Below the pieces are notes generated by a model. That model did no database searches and was not told the DNA's origin. It saw only the letters and a program-made list of their open reading frames with translations. The translations under genes were made by a program, and so were the position numbers. From the NCBI RefSeq assembly GCF_036320965.1, contig NC_092261.1, forward strand, positions 13,891,197 to 13,955,196: a stretch of 64,000 nucleotides of DNA, read 5' to 3'. Below, one piece after another: positions 12,590-23,794 of the stretch. How positions within the stretch are numbered: position 1 is the stretch's first letter; each line of letters starts with the position of its first letter. The stretch is from Panulirus ornatus. Taxonomy: Eukaryota > Arthropoda > Malacostraca > Decapoda > Palinuridae.

Positions 12590-13256
12590 GTGCGTTCCAG
12601 GACGTGCTGGGTGTCTGAGGAATTTCCTGGCCGTGAGCTGGCTGGCCTGGGTACTGGAGAAATGTCCTCGTACAGGCTCCAGTTGAACGTCACTGGACGT
12701 CTGATGGGGGTAGAGCAAGGTGAGTGTTTGGACGTACGCAGTCAGATCAGGAATGTCCCAGGACGTGCGTTAGGTGGAAAATGAATGTCACAGGACGTGT
12801 ACTGGAGCTGAAACGCCCTGGACTATACGCCGATGAATGTCTTAGGGCAAAGTATGGTCACTAAAGAAGACGCACGACGTATGCTGGGTCTTGTTAGATA
12901 ACCCGGGACACTTTCTGGGAGCTGGAGAAATGTCTGGAGACGTGTATTTAGTACTGGCGAGATGTCCCAGGGCATGTGTGCTGGGAAGTGTCACGGAGCA
13001 TTTCCCTGGTGTTGAAATACGTCCCGAGACGTGTGCTGGGCATTGGCGAACGTCCCGGGACACTCGTTTGGTTCAGGGAAAATGTCCTGTGGCATGTATT
13101 TGGCGCTGGCGAGTGTCCCGGAACACACGCTGGGTGTTGGAGAATGTCCCGGCCTAAGACATGGGTTGAGCGCTGGCGAGCGTCCCGGAACACAAGCTGG
13201 GTGTTGGAGAATGTCCCGGCCTAAGACATGGGTTGAGCGCTGGCGAGCGTCCCGAG
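12590..13256. repeat. degenerate minisatellite, 31- and 36-bp units
   Basis: Units contain GAATGTCCCGG or GAGCGTCCCGG followed by ACACAAGCTGGGTGTTGG or a TGGGTTGAGCGCTGGC ending. The first 500 bp are strongly diverged. At the right end a 67-bp dimer (31 + 36) is repeated almost perfectly (about 13110-13255). This gradient suggests recent duplication at one edge of an old array. Confidence 0.8.
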
Positions 13257-13620
13257 GAGGTATGAAGTTAAGATATCCAAGGACGCGAGATAAATGCTTA
13301 GTAATATTTCAGGGGCGTGACCATGCAGTGCTTGGCAATCGTGCACTGGTAATTCGGCCTTACAATGGCAAACACAAGTTCACATGGGAAACTCCTCGTT
13401 ATCCAAGGTTCTCAGGAGACCAAGAAGCATACAACAACAGTCAGAAAGATCACGTAACACAGTCGGCAAAAGACACGAAAGATGAAGGGAACTATTCAGA
13501 CCAATAAAGGGAAGAAGGCCTTGAAGGGCACACTGTCTTTACAAACCATCCCTCCCACTCGAATGCTAGTTGAAATTTCCCACGACAGTGAGATGGCGCT
13601 AGGAACGTATGAAGGCGGGC
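13257..13620. other. low-copy sequence, no gene recognised
   Basis: The tail of a 158-residue frame that begins in the preceding array runs to 13507. Beyond the array it shows no recognisable domain. Confidence 0.45.
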
Positions 13621-14065
13621 TGCATTCGCTCACATCCGTTCTCTAGCTATTATGTGCAATGCACCGAAACCACAACAGACCCCTCTCCAAAACCAGGCCC
13701 CACACACCTTTCCTTGGTTTCCCCCCGGCCACTTTACATGCCCCTCTCCAAAACCAGGCCCCACACACCTTTCCTTGGTTTCCCCCCGGCCACTTTACAT
13801 GCCCCTCTCCAAAACCAGGCCCCACACACCTTTCCTTGGTTTCCCCCGGTCACTTAACATGCCCCTCTCCAAAACCAGGTCCCACACACCTTCCCTTGAT
13901 TTCCCCCGACCACTTTACATGCCCTGGTTCAGTCCATCGGCAGCACGTCGCCACCTGTATATCACATCGTTCCGATTCACTCGATCCCGTGCAGGCCTTT
14001 CACACTCCTGAATGTTCAGGCAATTGAAAATAATTTTCACTCCAACCTTCCATCGCAACCATATG
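13621..14065 (-). mobile_element. non-LTR retrotransposon 3' fragment with internal tandem expansion
   Basis: The words TATGTGCAATGCACCGAAACC, GCCCTGGTTCAGTCC, CACATCGTTCCGATTCACTC and TTTTCACTCCAACCTTCCATC line up in order with the LINE 3' region at 21.04-21.28 kb and 40.07-40.29 kb, at roughly 85 percent identity by eye. The element reads on the minus strand, as its RT coding does at 21.3-21.7 kb. The RT core and the extreme 3' end are missing. A 60-bp piece of it is present four times (13681-13921). Confidence 0.8.
13681..13921. repeat. 60/61-bp tandem repeat derived from LINE sequence, 4 copies
   Basis: Units at 13681-13740, 13741-13801, 13802-13861 and 13862-13921 each begin CCCTCTCCAAAACCAGG and end CTTTACATG. 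In the unexpanded LINE copies the same segment is single and is bounded on both sides by CCCT. The first two units are nearly identical, and the fourth carries most changes. Confidence 0.95.
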
Positions 14066-14690
14066 GGCTTCAGCAGTTCTGAAGCTGCACTCCATGCGGA
14101 GGAGGATAGGGTGGGCTTCACTAGGGCGTGAAGGTCCTCGACAAGTCTGTACCGGATCCTCCTTCCGTCCGCCGACGATGATACAACTTGCTCTGCCTCC
14201 ACCTGGTGAGACAGAGAGAAGTCATCTTCGACGAAGCTGCATAATGGCCGGCCTCATTATGGCAGTGGTCAACTTTTGAAGAACGAATTAGAGTTTTTTT
14301 TTCTGTCTTAATGACCCTGGCAGTTGATCGACCTAAAGCCCAAGCAATCAACATCCTCCATATGTTACGTTAATGAGAACATAGTTTAACGAGAGAACCA
14401 CACAACCACTGAATTATTCTTCCCTCATCACCCAAGCGACTACTGTTTATACACCCAAGTAGATCAATGAGCAATGGCGAGCGTGTGTGTAGCCCAGGAG
14501 ATGGTGCGGGAGGGTGCGGCGCGGCGCGGCGTAGCATCCTGAGGTAGGAACGGGAGAGGAGGCACTGTGGACACAGGATAGAGGCCTCACGGCATCCCTG
14601 GTGATCCGCTTTCTTCGCTTGTGTGAGGCGGCGCGAGGGGCGCACCGGACCCTCAACACATGCCAGTGGCCTTACTCCGGATGCTGAGAC
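14066..14690. other. low-copy sequence, no gene recognised
   Basis: GC-rich words (GGTGCGGCGCGGCGCGGCG near 14511) occur but no promoter motif cluster is visible. Minus-strand frames of 91-95 residues show no family I recognise. Confidence 0.4.
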
Positions 14691-15070
14691 GCGCTGGTGG
14701 GCTGCCAGGTGGTGATAATGGGTGGGTGGGGATGGCGGTAATAGGTAGTACTGGGTAATGGTGGCAAAAAGACAATGAGAGCGGGTTATGAAGGGTGAGG
14801 GTTGTGGTGGGTGATGGTGGGCACTCCGATGATGGCAGGTGGTAGCGGTGGGTGATGGTGGTCAGTCAGATTGGTGTCAGTGGGTTGTGGTGGCTGAAGA
14901 AGGGAAGTCAGGTGGTGACAGTGGTGGGTGCAAGTGGTAGTTATGTGGATATATATGGTGATAGAGCGTGGTGGAAGGAAGTGGTCAAGTGGAGCCAGAA
15001 GATGTTGGTGGCGGATACTAGTTAAGTGGATGTATATGTTGATGATGGAGGAACTATGTCACGGTAGGTA
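14691..15070. repeat. low-complexity GGTGATGGTGG-rich region
   Basis: The plus strand is dominated by loosely periodic GGTGGTGAT, GGGTGATGGTGG and GTGGTAG words without a stable unit. It is probably a decayed trinucleotide-rich satellite. Confidence 0.6.
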
Positions 15071-15194
15071 GTGGTGGTGTGCGCCCCCCACCACGGATAT
15101 GCCAGGGTGAGTTACAGCCGTCATGCTGGCGCAGCGCAGTGACTCTCGGGGTTTTCCTGCGACGAACAGATGTCTTCTGCCGCATCCATAACAG

Positions 15195-15410
15195 TGGATA
15201 TCACCAGGCAGGGCAGAGGTGGAGAAAACTGGCTTCCCATGGGGGTCACGCCAGGTGGAGGGGCGGAGGTGGAGGAACCTGGTTTCTCTGGGGGTCACAC
15301 CAGACGGGGAGGAGGTGGAGGATGGTAGCTCTCCTGGGGTCGCACTAGGCGGGGAGGGGATTGAGGATGCTGGCTCCCCTTGAGGCCCCATCAGGCAGGA
15401 ATGAAGGAAG
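15195..15410. repeat. degenerate tandem repeat of about 50 bp, 4 units
   Basis: Units share GGCGGAGGTGGAGGAACCTGG-like starts and CTGGGGGTCACACCAG-like ends. They are strongly diverged and vary in length. Confidence 0.6.
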
Positions 15411-16447
<1,037 letters not shown>

Positions 16448-16553
16448 ACAGTCAAAATCTTGCTCAGTAGGCAAGAACTTCTGGGAGACACCAGGAATCA
16501 CTAATAACAAGGGCCAGTCAGGTCCCCTGCAGAGTGTGTGTGTTTAGTAGTTG

Positions 16554-16615
16554 GTGGAGGAGGAGGAGGAGGAGGAGGAGGAGGAGGAGGAGGAGGAGGA
16601 GGAGGAGGAGGAGGA

Positions 16616-16671
<56 letters not shown>
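16554..16671. repeat. compound (GGA)n-(GCA)n trinucleotide repeat
   Basis: About 65 bp of GGA changes to about 53 bp of GCA at 16618. A 61-residue frame reads it as poly-Arg then poly-Ser, which is not evidence of a gene. Confidence 0.95.
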
Positions 16672-17022
16672 TTCTGGGTGAGTGCTAGGATGCAGAGGTC
16701 GGCGGCCTCATCATCGTGATCCAGGACGTGTCAACGCTGACAGCCTAGCCCCAAGGACGGGCGCCTGAGGGTAAGGAACCCAGCGACCAAGGCCACACAA
16801 CACACTTAAAATATCTTTTACAATATTCAACGAAGCGTATGAACGTCCAGACCCACACCGTAGTGTCCTCAGCTACACTGTGTCCGACACAATCCTCGAC
16901 CTTACAGTAAGACACAACAGTATCTACAATACACCAAGCTAGAAATCCTGGCAAATATAACGAATTCCTTATATTTCAGTTCACAAGTCGATGTGCATTA
17001 ACTGTCTCTTGATAACAGAGAC
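16672..17022. other. low-copy sequence, no gene recognised
   Basis: No repeat or coding signature is visible. A 69-residue minus-strand frame (16745-16954) shows nothing recognisable. Confidence 0.4.
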
Positions 17023-17375
17023 AACTATAGACTCTTAGGTCTGGACGACATCAGTGAAACTATAGACTCTTAGGCCAGGACGACATCAGTAAAACTATAG
17101 ACTCTTAGGCCAGGACATCAGTAAAACTATAGACTATTAGGTCTGGACGACATCTGTAAAACTATAGACTATTAGGTCAGGACGACATCAGTAAAACTAT
17201 AGACTCTTAGGCCAGGACGACATCAGTAAAACTATAGACTATTAGGTCAGGACGGCATCAATAAAACAAGACTTTTAGGTCAGGACGGCATCAATAAAAC
17301 TATAGACTAATAGGTCAGGAGGACATCAATAAAACTATAGACTATTAGGTCAGGAGGACATCAATAAAACTATAC
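17023..17375. repeat. 35-bp minisatellite, about 10 copies
   Basis: Units begin AACTATAGACTCTTAGG and end GGACGACATCAGTAA. Starts at 17023 and 17058 fix the 35-bp period, and two or three units are 2-5 bp shorter. The right half uses GGACATCAATAA instead, so one subtype spread locally. The sequence is unrelated to the other 35-bp array at 10.5 kb. Confidence 0.95.
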
Positions 17376-18190
17376 ATTACTACAGGTAAGGAAGACACTG
17401 ATGCCCAGTTCCTACGTAAATGGCAGCAGCAAATGAATATATATATAGGGTCCCTGTATATTCAGTGCCAAAATGACGAACTTCAAAGCATGCATATAAC
17501 TGGCCTATTTGCTGTCATAAGGCTTTAGCCGTGCATTTATGTTCAGTACGGGATAACTTTTATATACAGAAAAAATTTCATTTGAGGTCACCAGATTGCT
17601 AAAGGCTTATCTTTAATATCTAGGCAGAAAATCAGTAAAAGTTTTAATTAACCCACTGGTAAACGCAAGGGGGTGGGCCTGATAACATCAAAGGAACTAC
17701 AGTTGGTAATTACAGCTAAATAGAAAAATAACAGTTCAGCCCTTGACAACTTCCATAAAAAGTAATTTATGGCCACCACAATGTCACATGCACATCTCGG
17801 TTGTACATATAACAAATTTTGCAGCCTGAAATTAATCTCCCACACAATTATGAGAGAATTAATTACACAAAACGGGTAACAATATACTGAAAAAAAAAGT
17901 TGAACACAAAATCATTTTTGTGAAAATATTTCGGTCCACCAAAATATCAGACACACGACTTTAATCTGTAGGGAATGAATGTAGTTCCATCCACAGATAA
18001 CCCTAAAAGGTCATTAATCCAACGATATACCTTGAAATCAAGAACTGACACACACACACACACACACACACAAAGACACACATGCACACAACGGGCGAAC
18101 AGAGACAGAGCCAAATGGCCTCTATTTTGCAGTGGAGACAATAGTAAAAAGAGGAGACTTCCACTTGATAAAAAAAGAAAATATCCGACA

Positions 18191-18230
<40 letters not shown>

Positions 18231-18949
18231 TTTCCCAAGCCTGCCCGAGCAGAGCCAGCGTCCGAGTTTAGGACACAGCTTAATGACCTGAGGCCATGGA
18301 GGTCTCCAGACCGAGCACAGTAACTAAAATAATGGATGCACGACATCCACCTGGAACGACGCTGGAGAAATTCTTAAATTGCATAAGCAAAGAGCATGCA
18401 ATCCGGGAGAGCCTAAATCTAGCATACATATGCATAAACAGTCAATCATTACGACCTCGCTGAAAACCAGGCCCGCGAGAGGCAGCAACCTTCGAGACCC
18501 GTTTTGCTCTACGTATTGTTAGTAAGGGCAAGGTGGCTAGGCTGCAGGTGGGTCTGCCTGCCTGCCTTTCCTAGGCTACAACACAACCCCCCCCCCTCGG
18601 TTTTCAAGGCTACTCCTCGCGCAAGAAAACCCAACCTGGACTTCTTTTTCCTACGATATATCCATCTTGTTCACCTGTGATATTCGCGAGAGCCGGCTCT
18701 GCGGAGGTTTGAGATACCGGTTTAAATGCTTGGTAAACACGAGAAAAAGTTGGGGGAAATTTACCTAGCGTTCCTCTCTGGGGCTGGAGGAGGCGGAGCT
18801 CCGCCCCTCGGCTACAAGCCACGCGTGCTGAGTTTTTTCTTTTTTTTTTTGGCCTGTGATTACATATTACTCAATGATCAACATATAATCACCGACTGCA
18901 CTTCTTAGACCAAATACATACGTTGAAATATTAGGATATCTTTAGTATT

Positions 18950-18953
<4 letters not shown>
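17376..18953. other. low-copy AT-rich sequence with CA and GT tracts
   Basis: CA occupies 18048-18072 and GT 18194-18230. A perfect GC palindrome, GGCGGAGCTCCGCC, lies at about 18792-18805. No gene is recognised. The stretch 17400-17900 is AT-rich and unique by eye. Confidence 0.45.

Positions 18954-19031
<78 letters not shown>
18954..19031. repeat. (AT)n microsatellite at a repeat 3' end
   Basis: About 78 bp of pure AT directly abuts the short repeat at 19032. The same arrangement occurs at 20.66, 39.68 and 44.46 kb. Confidence 0.95.
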
Positions 19032-19034
<3 letters not shown>

Positions 19035-19125
19035 CCATTTCCCGCGTTAGCGAGGTAGCGTTAAGAACAGAGGACTGAGCCTTAAGAGTAATATCCTCAC
19101 TACCCTGTTAAGGCCAGCGCGCACT
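19032..19125 (-). mobile_element. short interspersed repeat sharing the LINE 3' end
   Basis: The sequence TTCACCATTTCCCGCG, then TTAGCGAGGTAGCG, then TTAAGAACAGAGGACTGAGC is a copy of a repeat I associate with decapod genomes. A second, inverted copy lies at 44380-44461. Its core GCGTTAGCGAGGTAGCG is identical to the 3' end of the LINE at 20.76 kb, while the rest differs. I orient it on the minus strand by analogy with the LINE, with the AT tract as its 3' tail. No RT is visible, so it is probably non-autonomous. Confidence 0.65.
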
Positions 19126-19604
19126 GCTCACCGCTTATCATGCTGCTATTATGATACCATTGTTCTCTGCCGCTACATACATCACACAGTTCTCCATCTT
19201 GGACCTACGTTCATCCATTTTTATAGGTATTTGCAGAGATTCCACGCGCGGGTTTTACATTTCACAAGACGTGGGGTCACTCTATCGTTTGACAGGTGTG
19301 CATTTCGTATATTACACATTTAATGACCCCCCCTTTTTTCCCCCCCCCTGCTGGGTCGAATTAAGTACCTGCACGGTCTTTGTGACGCCCTCCATCAGTC
19401 GCCATGCATAAACCATCACGTACGTATCTTTCTCGCCCTCCCCTGAGCGGTGGAAGTTCAAGCTCTCTTAACCTTTGACCGTCTGTGTTCGTGCGTTGCA
19501 TCTCATCTCCCCCTCCTCCTCCTCTCGATGATGCTAGTATTGCTCGCTCGCTCGCTCGCTTGCTTGCGAGGAGTGTCTCTGCATTCTTCCGAATCTGTTG
19601 ATTT

Positions 19605-19605
<1 letters not shown>
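19126..19605. other. low-copy sequence, no gene recognised
   Basis: A short CGCTCGCTCGCTCGCTTGCTTG run lies near 19540. Otherwise nothing stands out. Confidence 0.4.

Positions 19606-19681
<76 letters not shown>
19606..19681. repeat. (GA)n microsatellite
   Basis: About 76 bp of uninterrupted GA, purine on the plus strand. Confidence 0.95.
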
Positions 19682-19683
<2 letters not shown>

Positions 19684-19854
19684 GCGCCAGGATGGCCTCC
19701 CGTCTGCTGTGTGGTGCCAGTGTCAAGGCGAGTATCCCAGTGTGGCACGACCACAGCTCGGCCACACCCACCTGAACTTTACCTTCATGATCAACACCCG
19801 GGACAGCTCTCTTCACCACTCCCTCCTTAGAGCGCAACGGGTTGTAACCACTAT

Positions 19855-20409
19855 GTTCAAAGGTCGTACCGTCGTGCTCAGGGGTGTACCGTTGTACTGG
19901 AGTCGCACCGTCGTGCTCAAGGGTTGTACCGTCGTGCTCAAGGGTTGTACCGTCGTGTTCAAGGGTGGTACCGTCGTGCTCAAGGATTGTACCGTCGTGC
20001 TCAAGGGTCGTACCGTCGTGTTCAAGGGTCGTACCGTCGTGCTCAAGGGTTATACCGCCGTGTTCAAGGGTCGTACCATTGTGATCAGGGGTCGTACCGT
20101 CGTGCTCAAGGGTGGTACCGTCGTGTTCAAGGGTCGTACCGCTGTGATCAGGGGTCGTGCCGTCGTGTTTAAGGGTCGTACCGTTGTGACCAGGGGTCCT
20201 ACCGTCGTGCTCAAGGGTGGTACCGTTGTGTTCAAGGGTAGCACCGTTGTGATCAGGGGTCGTACCGTCGTACTCAAGGGTGGTACCGTCGTGCTCAAGG
20301 GTCGTACCGTCGAGCTCAAGGGTGGTACCGTAGTGCTCAAGGGTCGTACCGTTGTGATCAGGGGTCGTACCGTCGTGCTCAGGGGTCTAATTGTCGTGCT
20401 CAATGGTTT
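19855..20409 (-). repeat. 21-bp minisatellite of the dispersed CGACGGTAC family, about 26 copies
   Basis: Units read GTACCGTCGTGCTCAAGGGT plus one base, which is the reverse complement of the unit at 6.2 and 29.3 kb. Variants include GTTGTGATCAGGGGTC and GTCGTGTTCAAGGGTC. The period is 21 bp throughout, so frames stay open on both strands (up to 284 residues, repeats of TVVLKG and STTVRPL). I treat those as repeat translations. Confidence 0.95.
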
Positions 20410-20605
20410 AACACACTGTTCTCTGTTAACACTACCAACCAAGAAGCTATGAGAGTCTCGTCATGCTCTCGTGATACGTGGTCTCGCAGGCGGTGCGGGA
20501 GGCCAGACTGCTGGAGTCCTCGAACTCGAACACCTTGAATTTTTTCACCCTGCTATCAACAACCTCTGGAGATTATTTTTGGCGACTGTAATCATTACCT
20601 GTGTA

Positions 20606-20729
<124 letters not shown>

Positions 20730-20739
20730 TTTTTTCCTT

Positions 20740-21676
20740 TTTTTGTTGTACTTTGTCGCTGTCTCCCGCGTTAGCGAGGTAGCGCAAGGAAACAGACGAA
20801 AGAATGGCCCAACCCTCCCACATACACATGTATATACATAAACGTCCACACACGTACATACACATATCTATACATTTCAACGTATACATATATATACATA
20901 CCCAAATATATACATATATACACATGTATATAATTCATACTTACTGCTTTTATTCAATCCCGTCGCCACCCCCCCTCACCCTGCACGCGCGCGAGGTAGC
21001 GCTAGGAAAAGACAACAAAGGCCACATTCGTTCACACTCAGTCTTTAACTGTCATGTAATAATGCACCGAAACCACAGCTCCCTTTCCACATCCAGGCAC
21101 CAAAAAACTTTCCATGGTTTACCCCAAACGTTTCACATGCCCTGGTTTAATCCATTGACAGCACGTCGACCCCAGTATACCACATCGTTCCAATTCACTC
21201 TATTCCTTGCACACCTTTCACCCTCCTGCATGTCCAGGCCCCAATCGCTCTAAATCTTTTTCATTCCATCCTTCCACCTCTAATTTGGTCTTCCACTTCT
21301 CCTAGTTCCCTCCACCTCTGACACATATATCCTCTTTGTCAATCTTTCCTCACTCATTCTCTCCATGTGACCAAACCATTTCAACACACCCTCTTCTGCT
21401 CTCTCAACCACACTCATTTTATTACCACACATCTCTCTTACCCTTTCATTACTTACTCAATCAAACCACCTCACACCACATATTGTCTTCAAACATCTCA
21501 TTTCCGAACAACCCTATCTATAGCCCACACCTCGCAACCATATAACATTGTTGGAACCACTATTCGTTCAAACATACCCATTTTTGCTTTCCGAGATAAT
21601 GTTCTCGCCTTCCATATATTCTTCAACGCTCCCAGAACCTTTGCCCCCCTCCTCCACCCTGTGACTCACTTCCGCT

Positions 21677-21680
<4 letters not shown>
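20740..21680 (-). mobile_element. non-LTR retrotransposon, 3' half (RT C-terminal region and 3' end)
   Basis: The minus strand encodes the C-terminal part of a LINE reverse transcriptase with frameshifts. Short segments include AEVSHRVEEG near 21670, and the plus-strand text CACTCATTCTCTCCATGTGACC corresponds to a GHMERM(S)EE-type conserved segment after the RT thumb. Downstream comes a 3' region of about 500 bp ending in the GCGTTAGCGAGGTAGCG word and a (TA)n tail at 20660-20728. The RT fingers, palm and FADD core are absent here, because the copy stops abruptly at 21680 against an AT tract. The missing upstream part of the same family lies inverted just beyond it. I cannot fix the clade. 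Confidence 0.85.

Positions 21681-21755
<75 letters not shown>
21680..21755. repeat. (AT)n microsatellite at the junction of two LINE halves
   Basis: About 75 bp of AT lies between the minus-strand LINE 3' half and the plus-strand LINE 5' half. Confidence 0.95.
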
Positions 21756-21789
21756 CCTTTGCCCTCTTTTTCAGGAGGGCAGATGAGAT

Positions 21790-22535
21790 GGGGTGAAGAG
21801 ATGGAATGAATACTTCGAAGAAATGATAAATGTGTGAGATGATAGAGTGGGACATGTGGGGTGTTTGGGACATGGAGATGTGCAGAACAAGAGATGCATA
21901 GCAAGTGATTTGGCGAAAAGAGAAGAGGTGGTGAAAGCCTTGCGTGAGACGAGGTGCAACAAAGCGGCTGGAATGCGCGTGACTGCAGCTCTATTGCTCA
22001 AGGAAGGGGATGACAGCGTTGCTGATCAGTTCGTTAAGACTTTCACCGTATGTAAGGCTCAAGGTGAGGTGCCCGAGGACCGGCGGAATGCATGCACAAC
22101 ATAATGTCATTATGTAAAGGTAAGGGGTTAAAATGAACGTTCGATTTAGAGGTATAATAGCTCCATCGGGTATACCTGGTATGTTGTATGGGAAAGTGGT
22201 GGATGGGGGGGGGGGATAATGTCATGCACAGAGGATCAGACAGAGGAAGAACAATGTGGCTTCAATAGCGAAAGAGGTTATGCGGACCAGATGTTTGCTT
22301 TGACGAATCTGTGTTAAAAACTTAGTGAAAGAAAAGGATCTGTCTGTGGCGTTTAAGCATGTGGCAAGCGTATGTTAGGGCTGACAGAGATGCTCTGTGG
22401 AAGGTGCTAAGAATATATGGTGTCAGAGGAAAGCTACCAGTAGCAATGAAAAGTTCCATCAAGAGAGTAGAGCATGTGTGCGAGTAAGAAGAGAAGAGGG
22501 TGGGTGTTTCCAGTTGAAGGAACTGCTATCTTGCT
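21790..22535 (+). mobile_element. non-LTR retrotransposon, 5' RT segment, inverted relative to its 3' half
   Basis: In the plus direction the translation gives RWNEYFEEM, REEVVKALRE, a KAAG word, GEVPEDRRNAC, CKGKG, EEQCGF, ADQMFAL and ALWKVLRIYGV in the order found in LINE RT domains from the fingers to the start of the palm. In-frame stops and frame changes (a stop after RWNEYFEEMINV, another after NACTT) show it is dead. Homology fades at about 22530, just before the position where a GVRQGC-type segment would be expected. It appears to be the same family as the 20.74-21.68 kb fragment. Confidence 0.8.
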
Positions 22536-22724
22536 GCGTCCTCGTGGGCGGCCTGTCTCACCCTACAGGCGCTCTGTGAGTGGGAGGAACCCTGAAGCTG
22601 TAGGTAGCAGACAGGTTTTAGCTTATCAGTGGTCAAGTGGTTTACGCCGTCCGTTTACCGTTCTTGGTAGCCCAGGTCAGACTCTAGGACGCGCACTGGC
22701 AAAATGACTTACATTGGTACACTT

Positions 22725-23085
22725 TGAAATTTGTTTTCCTTTGGGAGAACTGTTCGCTGTTGATATCCTAAGGTCACCTTATACTCTTCTTTCATCCATG
22801 GTGGACAAATTTAATGCTTGTAACCTATTCATGTAATTTTGTCTTTTTCCATTCTGGTCGCTTCTTTGGTACCCTCCTCTGGACCTTCTCTACTAATTTT
22901 TTCTTTCTTTACGTGTGTTAACCGATTCTAAATAGCATATTCAAATTTTAGCCTACTGAAGTATGTGAACAGCTCTCTGAATGTTAACCTTATCCATATA
23001 CTTGAATGCTGTTCTACCATTTGCCAACAGACAATTCGTGTTTTTTACTCTTCACCAAATGTGGGGCTCTGGCTACAGGTGTGTG
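22725..23085 (-). mobile_element. RT C-terminal relic of a second non-LTR family
   Basis: On the minus strand, pieces such as RTAFKYMDK, EKVQRR and DINSEQFSQRK appear in the order of the RT C-terminal thumb and tail of jockey/CR1-like LINEs (family assignment from memory), spread across frames with stops. A second copy is at 43263-43670, and a fragment from the catalytic part of a similar RT is at 60.7-61.1 kb. It is not functional. Confidence 0.65.
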
Positions 23086-23144
23086 TTATGACCTATCAGC
23101 ACCGTACGGGGAGGGAGTTTTACACTCGTGGGGCTCCATCTCTC

Positions 23145-23146
<2 letters not shown>

Positions 23147-23182
<36 letters not shown>
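23147..23182. repeat. (GT)n microsatellite
   Basis: About 36 bp of GT lies just 5' of the RT relic in relic orientation. The other RT relic copy (43.3-43.7 kb) is also followed by a CA/GT tract on the same side. Confidence 0.95.
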
Positions 23183-23185
<3 letters not shown>

Positions 23186-23390
23186 GCAAGGCAGGAATGT
23201 CAAAGCGAGACTAACTATATCGTCCTTTGGGTAATTCAAATAATCTTCCTGAACCGTCTCGATCACATACTGGAAATGAGCTAAAAAAAAATAATTATAA
23301 GTGCTGTGAGAAACTATGTGTAACGGAGGATTTGATTCGGTTTGTGCCGGTGTCCCCGGCAAGTTTATTGTGCACCCCATGCTCATCCTG

Positions 23391-23393
<3 letters not shown>

Positions 23394-23482
<89 letters not shown>
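23394..23482. repeat. (GA)n microsatellite
   Basis: About 88 bp of uninterrupted GA, purine on the plus strand. Confidence 0.95.
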
Positions 23483-23526
23483 CTTTGTGTTCTGAACTTA
23501 CGACAGGGATATCAGTCAACAGCCTG

Positions 23527-23527
<1 letters not shown>

Positions 23528-23599
<72 letters not shown>

Positions 23600-23686
23600 T
23601 ATCAATATTATTATTATCATTATTATTATTATTATCATTATTATCATTATCATATTCTTCTTCTTTTTATCATTATTATTATCACT
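23528..23686. repeat. (TAA)n followed by (TTA)n, palindromic trinucleotide repeat
   Basis: About 70 bp of TAA is followed after a few bases by about 85 bp of TTA/ATTATC. The second block is broadly complementary to the first, so the pair could fold into a hairpin. Confidence 0.9.
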
Positions 23687-23794
23687 AAATTATAATTTTT
23701 CATACTTGTTCGATGTTTCCCACGTGGCAAGACAAACCTAAGTGTACACGAAGAACGGTCTCATTTGCACGCATCTACTCTACGTAGGTGCGAT

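Noticed and set aside
19598..20452. 284-residue frame with (GA)n followed by VVLKG repeats
   Set aside because: It spans a GA tract and the 21-bp array. There is no non-repeat coding segment.
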